Shown: one piece after another, positions 1 through 12,419 of the stretch
Layout: every line of letters starts with the position of its first letter
How positions within the stretch are numbered: position 1 is the stretch's first letter
From: Tetrahymena elliotti 4EA
Lineage: Eukaryota > Ciliophora > Oligohymenophorea > Hymenostomatida > Tetrahymenidae
Length of the DNA stretch: 64,000 nt
Assembly: GCA_000231825.2 (NCBI GenBank)
Contig: JH720298.1
Span: 1,327,145-1,391,144 of the forward strand
Direction: 5' to 3'
Notes under the pieces: model-generated
What the model was told of the DNA's origin: nothing
What the model saw: only the letters and a program-made list of their open reading frames with translations
Database searches by the model: none
Made by a program: the position numbers and the translations under genes

Positions 1-1154
1 GGCTGATTCTACCAAAAAAGGTTTTATGAACTTCTAAGATTTCACCAAATTCATGGAATAGATTTAAACTCTTTCAAAATCAGAAGAAAACATTGGTTTT
101 TAGGTTTTAAAAGATATCTTTGATTTTATAGATATCAAAGGTGATGGAATTATTGATCTTTAGGAATGGTTGACTTCTTTCATGAAATACGAAGTAAATT
201 TATTTAATTAAAAATAAAAACTTAAAAAAAGATTAAATTCAATAAAAAATTAAACAAAGTTATATAAAAAATTAATAATTTGTATCATTAATTGATGAAT
301 TGGATTAAATTTATGATTTTTAAATTTAAATTTAATTATTTTTCAATGAAATTTTTAATTTTGACTTAATTTAGGACAGCAGAGTAAGAAGATTTGGATT
401 TTCATCACATTCAAATTAAGAAGAGAGCTCAAAAGACAATTCAATAGATTTTAAAACAAAGGGGAATATATCTGTAAGAAATTTAAACTTGATTCAGCTA
501 ACTTCTCCAAACAAAACGATGATGGATTTCTTACCTAAAAAGATAGAGAATTTAAATAATAGATCTCATACAAAGACAAATACTACAGTAAAGAGTCTTT
601 TAAATTAAAGTAGCAAGTAGGTAATGCATACGATTTAAGATTCTAAAATAATAAAGAGCATTAGTGATTACTATTCCCAAAATAGTGTTAATCCAACTTA
701 ATGGGAATAATCAAGTGAGTATGATAAAACTTAGATGACTATTGCAAGAAATAGAAAACTTCTTCTTTAGTAATTCTTGGAAGCTCATTAAACTATTACA
801 GGAACTCAAGGAGAAAAATAGAAAAAAGAAATATAGCAAGTTGAGTAAAGAAACGAAGCAAAGAGTGTGTCTCCTTCTAAAAAGAGATCAATTTCTTTTC
901 CAAAATTAGTTTCAAGTTAGACTTAATAAAGTTCTTTCTTGCCTACTCATATTGTCTAAAAAATTATCAATAACTTACTTGAATCTTAAAAAATATAAGT
1001 TCATAATAATTCTTGGTAAACACTTCTTGGCTTTGCAGAAAAGCAATAAGGATAAATTGATTTCAGATTCTTATTAGAAGTTTATAAGAACAAACTTATT
1101 CAACTGGAGGCCTATCCAAACCATCTTAATTAACCTTATTTTTAGCATGCATGA
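1..1154 (+). CDS. EF-hand protein, 3' part only (5' end outside window)
   Basis: Exons <2..193 and 375..1154, ending at TGA 1152-1154. The first exon carries a canonical EF-hand loop at 131-166 (DIKGDGIIDLQE: acidic positions 1, 5, 9 and 12, Gly at 6, Ile at 8), preceded by a degenerate EF-hand (DSTKKGFMNFQD), so the missing upstream part is probably a calcium-sensing protein. The intron 194-374 starts GTAAAT and ends TTTAG. The second exon encodes about 260 residues rich in Ser, Lys and Gln with no domain I recognise, ending in a short, more hydrophobic segment. It could be the tail of a calcium-dependent kinase or a calcineurin-B-like regulator; without the N-terminus I cannot choose. TAA and TAG occur throughout as Gln codons. 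Confidence 0.75.
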
Positions 1155-2987
1155 AACTAAATCATTTAAAAAATAAGACATAATTTTATAATAAAATCAT
1201 GAATGAATAAAACTTTTACAAAAGAAATAATATAAAATAGTCTATCATATAGTAAAGTTGTATATTAAACAATACTTTGTTTGTTTGTTTCTTCTCACAT
1301 CATTTTCAAATTTTTTTTATTTCAGCTTTCTTCGAGTTAATATTTTTACTTCAATGTATTAAAAATCAATTAAATATTGTAAATTCTTTATTTTTAACTT
1401 TATTTATTCTTCATCTGAAATATTTTTAAATCAAAAAATTAAAATTTTAGAAAAATATTTTTTGAAAATTGCTGGCTTGTTAAAATTGAAAGAAACAAAG
1501 TACTTAAATTTAAATTATGTTTAGTTGATATTTTATTTCATTTTGTTTATGAAAAAAGGGGTTTGTTTGATGAAATTAATCAATAAGGACAAACAATACA
1601 ATAAAAATAAAGTTTTTAATAATTTTATTAAAAATAAAAATAAGATTTATCAATTAAAAATGTTAAATTAGAGTTGATTGTATTGATTTGAAAAATATAA
1701 TTCAATCAATCAATTTTATTTATTTTTTTTATTCATAATTTGTTCATTTAAATTTTCAAAAAGAGCGCAAAAATTGAATGGGTGAAACTAATCATTAAAT
1801 TTGTTCTATTAATAAATTTAATTTACTTTATGAGTTCTACTTTGCTTTCAGATTAAAGAATAAATTTATTTTATTTAACTTCTTTCTCTTTTTTAGATTT
1901 GAATTAGCTTTTTTTGTTTCTTTTGATTTGAAAGAAATTTTTTAAATAGCTTAATCTAATTTTTATTTTTGATAATGTAGAAATTATTAGAAGGTATTTA
2001 TTTTTAAGGAAACTTTTATTAAAACTATTTTAAGAGAATTAAATATTTTGCATAAAGCATAAATGAGTTAAGTTAAAATACAAGTTATTGTTTTTCAAGA
2101 TTTCATTTTGAATGTAAAATTTATAAAATAGTTGAAGACTAAGTGGTAGATAAATTCAAAAATAAAACATTCGTACAGACAGATAACTAAAAATTTGAAT
2201 TTGGTTGGATATTATCATTCACCAAAATGAAATGCTATTTTTTTAATAAATATATAAGATGATAGTAAAAATAGTTGTTCTTAATTTGTCAGAAGTTGTT
2301 AACGAATATGTTAGCAATATATATAAAAAGGGCCATTTTAAACCTACATTTGTAGGTGATGTTATGAATGAGGTTTTTAAAAATAGTATGAAGTAACCTA
2401 GGTTAATGATCTCCATTTATGTAGCTATCTATCTATTTACATATGATATTTTTATTGCTAGTGTTTTGAATATATATCTTGTATTAAATAATATAATAAA
2501 TAGAGATGGAGGAAACAAAAATGAATGAGAGAACAAAGAAATGAAGGGGAATAAATGAATAAAATGAATTAAATAATTCATTTATTTATATGAATGTATT
2601 TATGTATGAAGTGCATAAAAAAGTGGAGTATATAATGAAGGAGTTTGATATAGAGATGGAGAAGATGATATTAAAAATTAATAAATAAATAGATTATTAG
2701 GAATAAGAAAGAGGAATATATTGATTTTAATAATTTGAAGAAGGGAGAGAGTTAATAAATAGATAGATAGGTCACTCACTCAATAAGTGATAAGAAAAGA
2801 ACAAGAAGAAGAAGAATAAGGAAAAATAAGAAAAGTAGCACTTAAAAATAATTGCTGGCAATTATAGGTGAATAAATCGAAGAGGAGCCTACAAAGAGTT
2901 TTTTAAGTAGTTATTAAACAAGGAAGAAGGTTAATCAGAGTTATCTGATCCAATTAATTCTCATTTTTTAAGAATTTAGAAGTAAAA
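1155..2987. other. Intergenic, AT-rich
   Basis: No reading frame with coding character is visible on either strand using TGA as the only stop. It contains homopolymer A/T runs, GATA/GAAT-type short repeats near 2690-2770 and one perfect 14-bp palindrome at 2343-2356, annotated separately. The 5' flank of the EPL1 gene lies in the last few hundred bases. Confidence 0.7.
2343..2356. repeat. Perfect 14-bp inverted repeat behind a TATA-like run
   Basis: CCTACATTTGTAGG is a perfect palindrome that could form a 6-bp stem with a TT loop. About 20 bases upstream (2317-2332) lies TATATATAAAAAGG, and the local sequence is somewhat richer in G+C than its surroundings. This could be a small RNA gene or chance; no tRNA, snRNA or snoRNA consensus is complete. 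Confidence 0.35.
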
Positions 2988-4553
2988 ATGTCTCGTTCTC
3001 GGCCAAGAACATTCCAATACACGCAAATTTTTCAAAGAATGACATCTTTTGATGAATTTGCGAAATTGGATAATAATAATATTAATTAAGATGTTCAAAA
3101 TAGTCAGCATTCTTAATAGAATTATCAGGCTTAGGAGAATAGTCAAAATTTTAACAACAATCCAGCTTCATCCAATCACAATAGTTCATAGAATCCTCTC
3201 CTTGAAGTCTCTGCATCTGGTAAAATCAATTCTTAGTTATAAGAAAATCCTATAACTCCTTTGAATCCTTCTAATTAAAACGCTGCTGCATCTGCTGCTG
3301 GTTAAGGAAATAATGTTTCTGCCTCTATTTTCACTACTTTTTCAGGGCCAGGTCAGTCTACTCTTTACAGCAAGATAGCTTTCGGAAGCAATGGGGCTTT
3401 TCCCGATAAAGGGGCCAATTCTGAGAATCCAGAAAAGAAGAGAAGGATCCAGGGGTATTCATATCTACGTATCAGGCATGACCAAGTTTTGCCTAAACCA
3501 GAAGCTTACGAATTAAAAGATTAAGACATTTAATTTTTAACATAGTTGAATAAAAATTATTCCCAAAATTTGAAGGTAGAGAATCCACAAAAATATGAAG
3601 AGTTGATAGCCCAGTAAAAGCAGCGATAGGAGGAAGCAGGAGAAGGAAACAGCTTGTTAGGTGTTGAAGAGGCGAGTGGGAAATTGCAATAAAATAATAA
3701 TGATTTGTCTATCATTTTAATTTCAGAAGAGCAACTTGAAAAATTATTTATTCATTTTGAAAAGAAGTCAACAAGAGATAATACAGCCTCATTTCAAGAG
3801 GTGAAGATGGATTTGCCAAAGGAGTATGAAGAACGCCTTGGCCAGAATGAGTTGGATGAATGCTACCAGTATTGGAAGCGTGAAAGAGAAAGAGAGTACG
3901 AAAGATAAGGAGAAAAGAGTAATGAAAAATAAAAAGAGCTTTATCCATTCATGAGAAAATATTGGCGTGCAACTTCTGAAGATGCAAGTGCACATGCTGC
4001 TTTTCGTCCTCGTGAGAACAATCGTATGAGAACAAGAAAATCAGCTCGTCCTGAAAACAAAGAAACGTATGAAAAAATGCTCTCACTTGAAGGAGATTTC
4101 AAAAAGTACAAGATTTTAGCATTAAACCTAAAGAAGAGAGAATTACTTAAAAGAGAACTTGCTTACATAACTATAACAGAATTCAATAAATCCATTCCTG
4201 GTCTCACTAATGAATTCCAAATTGTCAATAAATTTGCCTCTCGTGAATAAGAAATTAAACAAATCACAAGTCTCATTTAGCCTAAACTTCCCAAGCAGGT
4301 CAAGCCACAAAGATCAAAAGCCCCCAAAGCAGTTGACCCAAACAAGGAAGTTTCCACATCGGGTCAAACAAAAGATTAAAAAGTTGATGAAATCATGAAT
4401 GCAGACGATGTAATTTTTACAATCTTTCAGGACTTATTTCCATTCTTTTCAATATTCTATTAATCACCTTAGCAAATCTTTCAATAATTTTTAATAATTC
4501 TAAGACCAATCATTTCTTCTTCTTTCATTTTTAAGCTGCTTTTTTATGATTGA
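2988..4553 (+). CDS. EPL1: Enhancer of polycomb-like protein, NuA4/TIP60 complex subunit
   Basis: Single open frame of 521 residues. EPL1 scaffolds the NuA4 histone acetyltransferase, holding the catalytic MYST subunit on nucleosomes. The EPcA region is recognisable: YSYLRIRHDQ and DIQFLTQLNKNY, then an EEQLEKLFIHFEK segment with SFQEV, then ECYQYWKRERE. These are followed by the strongest match to metazoan EPC1/EPC2 proteins, AAFRPRENNRMRTRK plus YEKMLSL and a basic helix LKKRELLKRELAYI. The N-terminal ~100 residues are Asn/Gln/Ser-rich, unlike animal EPC1. The start follows an A-rich leader (AAAAATG) and opens MSRSRPRTF, resembling the basic start of EPC proteins. The last ~45 residues after 4410 are unusually Phe/Ile-rich; a GT at 4409 could instead begin a 3' intron, so the C-terminus is less certain. 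Confidence 0.88.
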
Positions 4554-5189
4554 ACGATTAAAAGATTAATTGATTGGTCAGTATTTTCCGCTTAACAATA
4601 TCTATATTTTTCCTCTTCTTTTCTCTATTTTTAAAATAAATTAATAAAAATAAATAAATGGCTCCATCTTTCATTCTACAAGTTAAAGGTTAGACAATAA
4701 ATATATTCAACTTAGGATAAACATAAGAGAGCATTCAATTTAAGCATTAAAACAATCAAGCAATCAAAATCGCAAACTAAAACTCTTTTTAGAAATGTTG
4801 CTCAACTATCAATTTTTATTTTAAGTATTGAAATAAATTGAGCAGAAGTTAGAATTGGCAAACAAGAAAAGAAGATATACTAAGAATGAATAAAAGATTT
4901 GAGAAATAGATGAGATCATTTATTAGCAAATGGAAAAAAAATGAACAAGAATGATAATAAAATACATAAATAATGAATGAATAGACACCATATTTTAATT
5001 AGGTCTTAGAAAAGGAAATATTTATTAGTCAATTAAAGCAGATAGAAAAAAGAATAGTCAATAATTTATTGTTAAATATTTATTTCTAGATAAACAAAAG
5101 ATGGTTTTTAAAGATTTAATTTTATTTATAACAAACCATTTCGATTTGCCTGCCATTTTATCATTTTGGTTTCAAAGAAAAGAAGAAAA
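4554..5189. other. Intergenic or upstream-exon region
   Basis: AT-rich spacer between EPL1 and the next gene. The only coding-like piece is a short frame at 4658-4831, listed separately. Confidence 0.5.
4658..4831 (+). other. Short frame, possible alternative first exon of the next gene
   Basis: ATG after TAAATAA opens 57 codons (MAPSFILQVKGQ...) closed by TGA at 4829-4831. A GT after the eighth codon (CAA|GTTAAA) could splice in phase 0 to the AG at 5287-5288, giving a start MAPSFILQ joined to the Lys-rich exon. The donor is weak and no homology supports it, so this may be a chance frame. Confidence 0.25.
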
Positions 5190-8100
5190 ATGGAAAGAAG
5201 ATAATTTTTTGTTAATGAAAGTTTTCAATTTTCAAAGAGAAAAGTAAAATTTTTTAATTATCTAATTAAATAGAGCAATGTTATTTAGTCGATCGCTGTA
5301 GAAATTAATAAAAAACCTATCAAGATTAATCTTTCAAAGATTGGAGACAAAACAAAGTTTAGTGATGAGACTAAAAAAGTATAAGCCAATGGAGAATTAG
5401 CAGAAGGAGATGATTTAAGTAATATAGCAAAGAATATAGATGAAACAAGCCAATAGTAACCGGTTACAGAAGTAGTTAAAAAGCCAAAAAAAGTTAACAA
5501 AAAGAAAGAAGCAGAAATAAATAAAGAAATCAAAAATTTAGAAGAAAAATAGGATTAGACATCCCAACAAATCGTAGTAGAAAAGCCTGCTGAAAAACCC
5601 AAAAAGCCCAAGAAAAAAAAAATAAAAAACGAAGAAAAAAATGCATAAAATTAAGCAGCCTTATCTGCTTAAGAAGAAGTCTAGCCTCTTACTTCTTCAG
5701 TAAATGCCAATTTAGAAACAGGAAATCAAGGTAATTAATTAATTAATCAATCAATTAATTCCCTTGTTTCTATTCATTTAAAATATTTTAGTCTGAATTA
5801 AATTTTGTTTGGTTTTTTACCAACAATTTTTACCAAAAAAAAAATGAAATGAATTCCTCCAATCAAAACAAACTAAAAATTTGTTTATTTGATTTCAAAA
5901 TTTAATCAAAAATGAGTCAGTTTAACTTAAAATAAATGATCAAAATTATTATCATCAATAATCAATGCTAAATTAATATTTTTTGTTCACATCAAAAATA
6001 TCCTTCTTAACCAAACAAAATAAACAAAAAAATAAAACAAAGTTTATTTTTTCTTCAAATTGTGTGAAAATTTTTCTTTCTTTCTTTTTTTTTTTTATTG
6101 AAATGAAATAAATTAAATTGTTAAGCTGGTTGATTGATTGATTAATTGATCAATTCATTATTTGATAGATTGATTGATTTCGGTTAAGAAAAAAAATAAG
6201 CTGATTTTTATTTATTGTTGATTGATTGATCGATCTTATTTGTCATAAATCATTTATTTAGTTATTCTTTCTTAAGGTTTTTAACTTATTTTTATTTTTT
6301 TGAATAGAAGGAGATGAGAGTGAAAAGAATGTTTAGACAAAAGAGAAAATAAAAAAGCAGAAAGGTGCATAGAAATTAGTAGATCCTAAGGAATAAGCAA
6401 AGAAGAAGAAGAAGAATAACAAGAAAGATTAGAAAACAGAAGAGGATTCTAAAGCAGGAGAAGAAAATAAGTAAGGTCAAATAGATCTTTCTCCAGAGTT
6501 GGATAAGGAATCCTAATCTATACATCCTGAGGTTGATTTGTCTACAAATAATGATAAAGCAAGGGAGGAGATGTCTCATACTGGACCTTAAAAGAAACAA
6601 CCAAAGTCAAGAAAGAAAGTTAAAGATGTGCCTGCGCTTGAGACAGATATTACAGCAAATTCAGAGATGGTTGAAGAACTAAATAGGAAATAAAGCATAG
6701 CTCATGCTATTAGTTAGTAGAATGAACCACCTCAAAAGAATATACCTTTAATAAAACTTGACAGAGATATCGAGTCTGCTTAATTTTTATCTAGCTTTGT
6801 TATTTATTTCCATTAATTAAAGCTTCCAATTAACTTTGATAATCTTGATAGCAGTGAAAAAATAGCAAGCAAGAATTAAGAAATGCAAGAAGAAAAGAAA
6901 TAAAAACTGAAGAATCCAAATACATTAGCATTTTTAGTTCGTAGACGTTTAGGTCGTTCTAATGTTAATTATATTGATCGTAGTTTCGATTAATTTAATG
7001 AAGTTATTGGTATCTAAAGTGGTAAAATCTCTTATCTCCTCACACCACATCGTAACGAAATCATTTACAATACTTACAATTATGTCAATACAGATGCAGT
7101 TAAATATGTTTCATCTTGTCCTTTGTCTAATTTGAATAACCCCTTGTCATAAAATATGTTATCTTCCTCTATTAATTCTAATTTAATTTTGAATGGCCAA
7201 ATGTCTTCTAATGTTGATGAAGAACAATACAATAACAAACGTGAATCGAAAAGTGCATAAGACAAAAAGCTTAAAACTTTACCTTCAAATGATAAGCTAA
7301 TCAGTGAAGTTAGAGAAAAGCAACGCTAATTATATAGAAACTAAATTTTTTAGTAAAAGTAAGAAAAAATAAAAGCAGTTATATAATAACCTTACCTATA
7401 AGAAATGGAACGTCGTCGTAAACGTAACTACTTTTAAGCTTTCTATTAAAATTCTAGAGTTCATTAGTTGTGGGTCGATGACGACGATAGTGGGGAACAC
7501 GACGAAATTTTCTAAAAATAAGTTTAAAGCCTCAAATAAACAATCGAAGAGAGACAAAAAGAAAAGGAGAAAAAATTAAAGTAATAGCAAAGAGCTTTAG
7601 CAGAATAGCTTAGAAAGTAAAGAGAAGCTGAATAAAAAGAAGAAGCTGCCCGTTTACTTCAACAATAAAAAGAAGAAGCACAAAAATAATTAGAATTATA
7701 ACAATAACAACAATAATAATAGTAGCTTCAATAGCAACAATAATAGCAGTAACAACAGTAACAATACTAATTACAACCACCAGATCTATAAAAATAACCA
7801 TTTTCATAACAATAATAGCCTATGTAAAATCAATATGTTAATTAATAACAAATAAACCCTATCCCATTTAATAATAACAATATAAATAACAATAATAATA
7901 ATAATAGCATGATGAACTATAACAATTTTAATAGTAATACTAATTTGAGCAATCAACAATACTAAGATCCTATGCTTTATGATTAAAATTCTAATTAAAA
8001 TTATAATCCACCCAATCTAATTAATTAATAAAGTATGAGCTATTATGGAAATTATGATCGTAATTCATTTGATTAACCTCCCACTTTGGTCTATGGTCAA

Positions 8101-8469
8101 AGTAATTAAATGTTGGGACCATAAGGTTTGGATATGATGAATAATGAAGAAAATATATTCTCCCCTATGCAATTATCACAACGCCCTCATCAAAGTAGCT
8201 TCCAAGGAGCAGATATTCCTCCATTGTCTAATATGTAAGGAATTCCCTCCCAACCTATCTTAAACTAGCAGCAATCGAATAATTTCTAAGAGAATTACTA
8301 TTATGATAATGATGATAACAATCCTTTTGATAATCAATTTAATCCTCCTAATTAAGATAACAATCCTTACTACTATCAAAACGATTTCATGGCCAATGAA
8401 AATGACCTAGAAAATAATTATATTGCTGAAGATTTAAATCCAAACCAATACATGGAAGACGATATGTGA
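5190..8469 (+). CDS. Unknown protein: Lys-rich N-terminus, central conserved-looking block, Gln/Asn-rich C-terminus
   Basis: Exons 5190..5730 and 6308..8469 (phase 1 junction, GTAATT...AATAG, intron 577 bp); 900 residues if the ATG at 5190 is used. I do not recognise the family. The first ~420 residues are highly charged with Lys/Pro runs (KPKKPKKKK, KKKKKNN), suggesting a nuclear, nucleic-acid-associated protein. A compact block at about 6925-7090 (LAFLVRRRLGRSNVNYIDRS, then FDQFNEVIGIQSGKISYLLT) looks like a folded segment. Then come a basic/acidic patch (MERRRKRNYF, VDDDDSGEHDE), a coiled-coil stretch (7540-7680) rich in Glu/Lys/Gln, a polyglutamine tract (7690-7790) written in mixed CAA, CAG, TAA and TAG, and an Asn/Gln/Pro/Tyr-rich low-complexity tail. 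The start is uncertain (see the frame at 4658). Confidence 0.7.
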
Positions 8470-10549
8470 AAGAAAGTATGAAAGTATGAAAGAAAGAAAG
8501 AACAAATAAAGAAAAAATAAAAGAATTTGTAAACTAGCTTTTAAAATCAAAATATTCTCAATAAATCAATAAATAAATTAGTAAAAAATCAATCAATTAA
8601 ATTATTCTGTCTAAACCTAACTTAGAAGATTTCTCCTCTCTTAACCAAAATTATGAAAATAAATTAAAATAAATCAATAAATAAATAAATAAATACTATC
8701 TTTATTATTATAAAAATGCTCTCACTTCCTCTTTACCCATTCATTCATTCAATCAATCAATGATTAATTACATAAATAAAATATTATATAAAATCAAATA
8801 AATTATAATTTACTATTTGTTATTTGATTTAGTTTAAATGTATTTAAAATTAATGTGTCAAATCAATAAAATAACTAACTAACTAACTAGCTCATTCAAT
8901 TATTTATTAATAATTTCAATTCTCCCTCCTTTCAGCCTATAAAAAATTAATAAATATCATACCTATTCCACCTCCTATTCATTGCATCACTTTTAATAAC
9001 AAATCAACTCTTGGTAAAAAAACTTTTAAATTAAAACTAAACCAAAAAACAATCTCCCAATCAACATATAACCGCATAAAATTTGTAGATAGATTCTCTT
9101 GTTATAAAAGATTGTAAGTTAGTGTGTTAGTAATTGAATTATTAATAAATAGATATTTGCTATAAAATACGATTGATTATACATACTATTAAGAAAGGAA
9201 TAACTAGAATATATCAATAACAGTTATTAGCTTATATGATTCCTGAAAAATATATAAAATTTAAAATAGTTTCATGCTGAAAATGATTTGCTAAACATTA
9301 AACTATCTATCTATCTCTCTCTCTCTCTCTCTATCTTTTAGTAAGAAAATAAAATAAATCCTAATAAATTATTATAAGTAATCTATCTATATATTTCATT
9401 TTTAGCATTCTAATCTTATATTATTATTATTAAAATATTACAAACATTTCAATTATTTTTCATTCAATTTATCATTATCCTTAATATCTTTAGATCTATT
9501 TATTTATTGTGTTTTATTTTTATTTATATTGATCTAAGCTATTTATGTAGGTATTATTTTTAAATATTCTTTTCCTTTCGAATAAAATATTTTTAATTTA
9601 AAAATGGAATGCTTCTTAGTATTCTATTCTTTCTTTTTTTACTTTTTTAATCACAATTTATTAAACTTTTCATAGTTTTCTGTTATTCTTTAGAATTTAA
9701 TGTTCTTTATTTAATATTTAAACTATTTATGTTATTCATTGTAATTGTTAATGTAATTATGCATTTTATTGAAGTTATTTTTAAGCTATTTTTTTCATTT
9801 AGAGTTTAGGTTTTAAGTATTATTTAATTTATAATCAATCATATTTGTGAAATTTTATTTTTAGATTAATTTTATTATTATTTATCTTTTACTTGTAATT
9901 TGTTTTCACTTATTTTTTTAGAATATTTTTATTAGATTATTGCAAAAGATAGTAGCAATAAACTAATAAAAACTTTTGAATTTATAACTAAAAGATTAGC
10001 CTAATTACCAATCTACTTTTAAATATTTCTTCATTAAGTTTCACTCAACCTAATTTGAATATTTTTATGACTATTATATTTTTCCTTGAACTATTCAATT
10101 GAGGTCTTCTTTGACTTAAATAAATTTTAAGATTCTTTAAAATTTTTATAATTTGATGTGATATTTATTTTGTTAATAATTTATTTGACAAATAATAATT
10201 ATTATATTAATGAAATACATATGACAAATAAATAAATAGATGATTATTTTTATTTTAGGTGGATAGATAATTGGTTTTTTTGAAAAGCAAAGAAAGTAAG
10301 TAGTTCATTATTAATTTACATAAGATAAATTAATGATAGCTTTTAATAACAACTATCAGCATTTATTTATTATATTGATTAATTTAATTAAATTATTTAT
10401 TAACTATTAAATTTAGCTGAATGATTGATCAATATATTAATTAATTGACCTTTATATAATTAGTTAGTTGATTGCATTATTTATTTATTTATTTGGTTTA
10501 TTTTAGTAACATTTAACTTGAAACATTTTTTTTATGGTGTGATTTATTT
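8470..10549. other. Intergenic between convergent genes
   Basis: About 2.1 kb of AT-rich sequence with no coding-like frame. It lies between the 3' ends of the Gln/Asn-rich gene and NAD kinase. It contains CTAT/CT repeats (9303-9337) and ATTA/AATC-type short runs. Confidence 0.7.
9303..9337. repeat. (CTAT)n/(CT)n microsatellite
   Basis: Three CTAT units run directly into about ten CT units and then CTAT again. Non-coding and intergenic. Confidence 0.9.
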
Positions 10550-12419
10550 TCATTTTGAAAAGTTTGAATTCCAATTTAACATTTTTTTAAGCTTTATCAT
10601 CCATTCATGTACATTATTTGCTTTGAATGTTTCTCTAACAACTTAATTTTAAAATAAGAAATCAAGATATTTTTTAATTTAAACTTATTTACCATAAACA
10701 TCTTAATCTGAGCTTTCAATATGAACAACTTCGCCAGGTAGTAAGTCAAATACTTTTTAACCATCTCCTGATATTTTACCTTATCCTCTGTTATCTTCAG
10801 TCAGCTATTTTTAATAAATTTATAATTTAATTAACTCTATTAAATCCTAATTTTCACGAAGTCTTTTTTTTACTTTAACTTTTAATTCACTGCACTCAGG
10901 TAAAACAATAGGTCTGAAAGAAAGAGAAAATGGACAAATAGGAACTAAAGATATGCTTCTAACCTCATTTTAAATGATAGGTCCTCCTGCACTTAGTGAA
11001 TAAGCAGTTGATCCTGTTGGAGTAGAAAATATCAAACCGTCTCCAAGTGTCTTAGTCAGAGATTCATTATTCAAAAAGATTTCCATTTTCAAACCTAGAA
11101 CAAAACATCCATTTAATAAATGTAAAATAATACTAATACAAAATTGAATAAAAGAATAAATAAATTACATGATGCATTTTATCCTCTGTCAATAACAATT
11201 TCATTTAAAGCGTGATATTTTTTCTCAACACCATTTTATTTTGCTATGTTTCCTTTCTCATCTAACTATTTTAGAAATGAAAGATTAACAAATAATTCTG
11301 AAAGGATTTTTTATATTTTATTTTTAATTCAAATTGAAAAAAATCTAAATTTTTCATCCATCTATCAAATATTTTTTTTTGGAAGAAAAACATTTATTTT
11401 TGGGAGGTTTTTTGTGAAATAATTAAGAAATAAACATTTTTTACAATTTTAGCACTAATTCTCATTTTCCTTTCAACCATAATGTTTTTATTTGCTTTAA
11501 CATTTTGCAGTATTTTTTAGAAGTCTTTATCAATATTTTGAATGTTGTACATACACATAAAACCTAAAGTTCCCTTTTTTTAATAAAAGTTGGTTTACTT
11601 TAATAAAATATATTCATGAATAGACAAAATCTACTTTTTCAATAGCTATGATAGGGGGAGAAGTTCTATTTTAAAAGTGACTCATAGTATATAAAATAGT
11701 ACCTATTAATAATTTATTAATTAATTAATTACTTTAATATATTCATTTTAGCAAATATAAATCTTCTAAATAGCTAGCTTAATCAAAATGATGAAATTTA
11801 CCATCACCACCTAAGGTAATTATAATGTCGATAGTTTATTCATGTTACACTGAATGAAATTCAACTATTGAATCTACAAAATCGCATAGATGGTCTTCAA
11901 TAAGCTGATTTTTCATTTTTTCTAAGCTATGATTCTCAACATAAAAGGTGCAATTTAAACCACTGAATTATCTTTTAATACAAAAATAAATGTTTTTAAT
12001 TGAAATTCCATTTAAAGTATTTAAAGCTGCTTGCTTATAAATTGTTTTTATCATTTAAACAATAGCTCAGAATTATGCTAAAATGTTGAAATTACTTTAT
12101 AACTTAAGCAAATACAAATTATGCTAAAATGTTGAAATTACTTTATAACTTAAGCAAATACAGGGAATGATTCAGGATCGTTAAGCTTGCCAATACATAA
12201 AATCTACCAAGAATCTTCCTTTTCGAATGGTATAACAGATGGCTTACATCCACATTAAAAATCCTTTTCTTCTTCTTCTTCTTCAAATACTATTTAACTT
12301 GAAGACATCTATTTAGAGCTTACTTTTTTATTCAATTAGAGTGAATCTTAATGAAATTAACTAGGAATTGAATTTTCTTCAGTGCAATTACTATGATGTG
12401 CACTTTTGGCTTTAGACAT
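10550..12419 (-). CDS. NADK: NAD kinase (ATP:NAD 2'-phosphotransferase)
   Basis: Makes NADP+ from NAD+ and ATP, presumably cytosolic. Six exons in coding order: 12116..12419, 11802..12065, 11635..11702, 11445..11573, 11169..11265, 10550..11094; 468 residues. All family landmarks are present: the GGDGTILY nucleotide-binding motif, whose Gly codon is split by intron 11703-11801; PPIIAI...GTLGFM; the LNEIVIDRG (NE) motif; and [16 protein letters not shown], followed by [13 protein letters not shown]. The first exon encodes a Ser/Glu-rich extension of about 70 residues, as eukaryotic NADKs often have. The first junction is the weak point: a 46-bp tandem duplication covers it. Model B uses a 50-bp intron (12066-12115). 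An equally in-frame alternative removes 12034-12161. Confidence 0.92.
12071..12162. repeat. 46-bp exact tandem duplication at the first NADK splice junction
   Basis: Copies 12071-12116 and 12117-12162 look identical, beginning AATTATGCTAAAATG. On the minus strand each copy carries a GTATTTG donor-like site and a TTTTAG acceptor-like site. As 46 is not a multiple of three, both copies cannot be silently coding without splicing. Confidence 0.95.
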
